Shown here: positions 31,580 to 33,655 of the stretch, piece after piece
How the letters are laid out: every line of letters begins with the position of its first letter
How positions within the stretch are numbered: position 1 is the stretch's first letter
Assembly (NCBI GenBank): GCA_032718475.1
Contig: JAUCBJ010001955.1
Location: forward strand, 1-33,655
Origin: Nemertoderma westbladi
Taxonomy: Eukaryota > Xenacoelomorpha > Nemertodermatida > Nemertodermatidae
DNA: 33,655 bases
Reading direction: 5' to 3'
Notes under the pieces: generated by a model
Told to the model about the DNA's origin: nothing
Databases searched by the model: none
What the model saw: only the letters and a program-made list of their open reading frames with translations
Position numbers and translations under genes: made by a program

Positions 31580-31976
31580 CATAAAAACAAAATGTTCCAG
31601 AACATCGTGTATTTATTAAATAGAATAAATGGTCTTCAGCGAATAATAATTATTGCAATCTTTGAAAGCCTATATCTCAGCTGTTTCTCAACGAAATTCA
31701 GATATTGTTACATATTTGGAATCCTTGCAACGCAAGCTGCTTAATGATATGAAAAAATTACGACTAATCTGAAGAATGGCCACGATACGGAGGGTGCGAT
31801 TTCGCAAAAGACACTTTTTTAAAACGCTTATAAAAAAAAATGTAAAGGCAAAATCGAAAATTCCGGTTTCATGGGGTCAACCACGGTGAGTGGAACTAGT
31901 GGTGTTTCAAATTTCAAGCAATATGATACAGATTTGTAGAAAAATCTGGGGGGGGGGGGGTCGTGTGGTAACATCA
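31566..31976. mobile_element. Fold-back element, right arm
   Basis: This is the reverse complement of the left arm at 29588-30006. It includes tttcgcaaaagacacttttt and gatttgtagaaaaatctg, then a 13-base G run (31946-31958). Removing the LINE and one duplication restores a compact palindromic element. Confidence 0.75.
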
Positions 31977-32160
31977 AATCATTATATACTGTAAGGTTGA
32001 AGAATGATTGCACTGAAATATCGCCGGAGACACATTTTTCAAACACTTGTAGCTAAAGATTGAAAGCAAAAATAAAAATTCTGGCTCACCCACGGAGGGG
32101 GAGGAAGGTGAAACTATCATGTTTCAAATTGGAAATATGCTTACGGTTCATGGTGTACAG
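31977..32160. mobile_element. Partial arm of the same fold-back family
   Basis: The sequence atatcgccggagacacattt ... cttgtagctaaagattgaaa ... attctggctcaccc matches the outer part of the right arm at 23235-23340. It lies next to the larger element as a separate partial copy. Confidence 0.6.
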
Positions 32161-32518
32161 TAAACTGTAATTGGTTAATGGCTGGCGGCAAATTCGAAAT
32201 TCCTATCTGGATGTCAGACTCGGAGTAGGCCCTAGGCCCTACGTATGGCGTTATTGTGTATTACAGTATTCAGGTATTACTGTACAGTATTACAGCATTT
32301 TGAGAGCTATAACATGGTATAGCATGCTGATGAATACTAACCCATAGCATTATTATTATCCAATACATTATTGTCAATTTCAGTTAAGGCCAAAGCAGTC
32401 ACTTATTGTAACACAATTAATTATGAAAAATCTTCTAATTTTATTATCGAAATTGTATGTGTGTAATCCTGGAATCGTGTTATTGCCCTGCATTGATTGT
32501 GTTTAATATCATAACGCC
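32161..32518. other. 5' flank of the C3orf38 homologue
   Basis: This is AT-rich sequence with cagtattac words. It presumably includes the promoter and 5' UTR. No clear core promoter element was found. Confidence 0.35.
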
Positions 32519-33460
32519 ATGGTTATTACTGGAAAGGCGAGAGAATGCTGTAAAGACTTTCTGGAGAATCTTGATGATGAATTTTCTGTTTTCGAAATAG
32601 CTAAAACTGTTGGAAACAGTCTTGTTAATGTTACCACAACAGAAAGTGCTGTACAAACCATTCTAGATTTATCGGGCAATTACTGGGAATTATTGTTATC
32701 TAGGAAACGAATCACAAAGCAGTCGATATTTAGATACTTACAACGGAAAGGTCAACTTGTATCACCGGCATTATGTAAAGCCAGTTTATACAAAGAACTT
32801 ATACATTTCTGGGGCCTTGATTCCACCCAGTACTCCGCTGGTGATATCATCGAGGATAACCGAGTGAGTTTATCTCATTCACCGCCGACTGTGGACTACG
32901 ACGTTTTTGGGCGCCAGTTTGTTTCGTGGTTTTATCAGATGCAGAACAGTGTGGTGTCTCCATCGATTGAGGGAACCCCTAACAACCAGTTTGTTTCTCA
33001 ACATTTCTGGAACGAGTCATCCCTCGAATTATCCGTAGAGAATCAACCTGGTGAAGGTGCTTCATTCGAACGATTCGCCGGTGGAGAAAATTGTATCGAG
33101 GCAATTAAAGGACTTATTGTAAAGGAACAATTATTATTCAACCCCAATTTAGTCGGAGGAATACGGAGTATCACATCTCCCTACGGCCTTGTGATGATTC
33201 AATGCTGTGGTACCGTGCACCGTGGGCAGGTGTCTCAGTCTGCTGACTGTGTCGGTGTGTTCGATCAGAGATTCGGGTTGGCCCGCGGTTTGGACGGCAA
33301 CTATCGCGTCAAAGTCTCCCATTTGGCTTTGCGGGGTTTTTGTATACCTCAAGGACAGGGGATGCCTGAGTTACCCTCAATCACAGCTGATTTAGATAAA
33401 GAGCTTCTCCAATTGGCTGTCAGTATAACCAATACAAATAGTCCAGTTACTAATGAATAA
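32519..33460 (+). CDS. C3orf38: C3orf38 homologue (DUF4518 family)
   Basis: This 313-residue protein resembles human C3orf38 (about 330 residues) over most of its length. It is a poorly studied family that has been linked to apoptosis. Matching stretches are the N-terminal helical part (AVQTILDLSGNYWELLLSRK, then IFRYLQRKGQLVSPA, residues 44-84), FGRQFVSWFYQMQNS (130-144), QHFWNESSLEL (161-171), VKEQLLFNPNLVGG (201-214), SPYGLVMIQCCGTVHRG (220-236) and CVGVFDQRFGLAR (244-256). The C-terminal half is mainly beta-strand-like; no catalytic motif is evident. The start context gccATGg is strong. The frame is one exon and intact. The stop codon overlaps an AATAAA, and a better-placed signal lies 126 bases downstream. 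The family assignment is firm; a biochemical role cannot be read from the sequence. Confidence 0.87.
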   Translation: MVITGKARECCKDFLENLDDEFSVFEIAKTVGNSLVNVTTTESAVQTILDLSGNYWELLLSRKRITKQSIFRYLQRKGQLVSPALCKASLYKELIHFWGLDSTQYSAGDIIEDNRVSLSHSPPTVDYDVFGRQFVSWFYQMQNSVVSPSIEGTPNNQFVSQHFWNESSLELSVENQPGEGASFERFAGGENCIEAIKGLIVKEQLLFNPNLVGGIRSITSPYGLVMIQCCGTVHRGQVSQSADCVGVFDQRFGLARGLDGNYRVKVSHLALRGFCIPQGQGMPELPSITADLDKELLQLAVSITNTNSPVTNE

Positions 33461-33585
33461 AGTGGATTTCTTTCATCACTACTGTAATATGTTCGATTTA
33501 CACACTAAATAGTTGCTACTGTATAGAGTTGCTGTGGTGGCCCAGAAAGCTTTGTCAGCTTAAAAATAACGTACCTGTAACGCAA

Positions 33586-33591
33586 AATAAA
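33586..33591 (+). terminator. Polyadenylation signal of the C3orf38 homologue
   Basis: AATAAA lies about 126 bases after the stop and is followed by a GT/T-rich stretch (gtatgtcgtgtttttattg), the usual arrangement for cleavage. A second AATAAA overlaps the stop codon (33456-33461) and is less likely to be used. Confidence 0.6.
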
Positions 33592-33655
33592 GTATGTCGT
33601 GTTTTTATTGACGCAAAATGACCGTAAACACCAAATAGGCCTACATCATGTCCTG

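Overview
The window is eukaryotic nuclear DNA from an animal. It has AT-rich intergenic sequence, islands of GC-richer coding sequence, spliceosomal signals, decayed LINEs, a tRNA-type SINE, MITEs and satellites. OTUD3, RIC3 and C3orf38 homologues, with dense palindromic TAGGCCTA and TACCGGTA words, suggest a marine invertebrate, probably a deuterostome such as an echinoderm. The taxon is inference only.

Layout from left to right. An intronless OTUD3-type deubiquitinase gene lies at 550-1734 (+). From 2 to 11 kb the window is repeat-rich. It holds a decayed minisatellite, fold-back element pieces, a hAT-type MITE with an 8-bp target duplication (5057-5610), a MITE with long inverted arms (5883-6843), a weak candidate exon near 8.25 kb, and the C-terminal end of a CR1/L2-like LINE (10735-11168). 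An intronless C2H2 zinc-finger gene follows at 12119-14011 (+). Its 3' end plus about 3 kb downstream (13645-17058) is tandemly duplicated at 17059-20481, leaving a truncated two-finger ORF. RIC3, a chaperone of nicotinic acetylcholine receptors, is at 21283-22338 (-). An approximately 820-bp hairpin element sits upstream of its start. A SINE with an ATT-type tail, an element-like inverted pair and a two-exon Ly6/uPAR-type secreted-protein gene (25972-26613, -) come next. A 78-bp-period satellite (27.2-28.7 kb), a 46-bp minisatellite and a 10-bp-period array lead into a second fold-back element. That element was split by a 5'-truncated LINE flanked by exact 14-bp target duplications. The window ends with an intronless C3orf38 homologue (32519-33460, +).

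The genes do not form an operon or an obvious pathway. One functional link is conceivable: RIC3 and the Ly6-type gene lie on the same strand about 3.6 kb apart, and both families are known to act on nicotinic receptors. I found no convincing new molecular system. The best structural signals are the tandem duplication with an unchanged coding end, the nested fold-back/LINE, and the satellite with a dimeric higher-order pattern and a codon-multiple unit.
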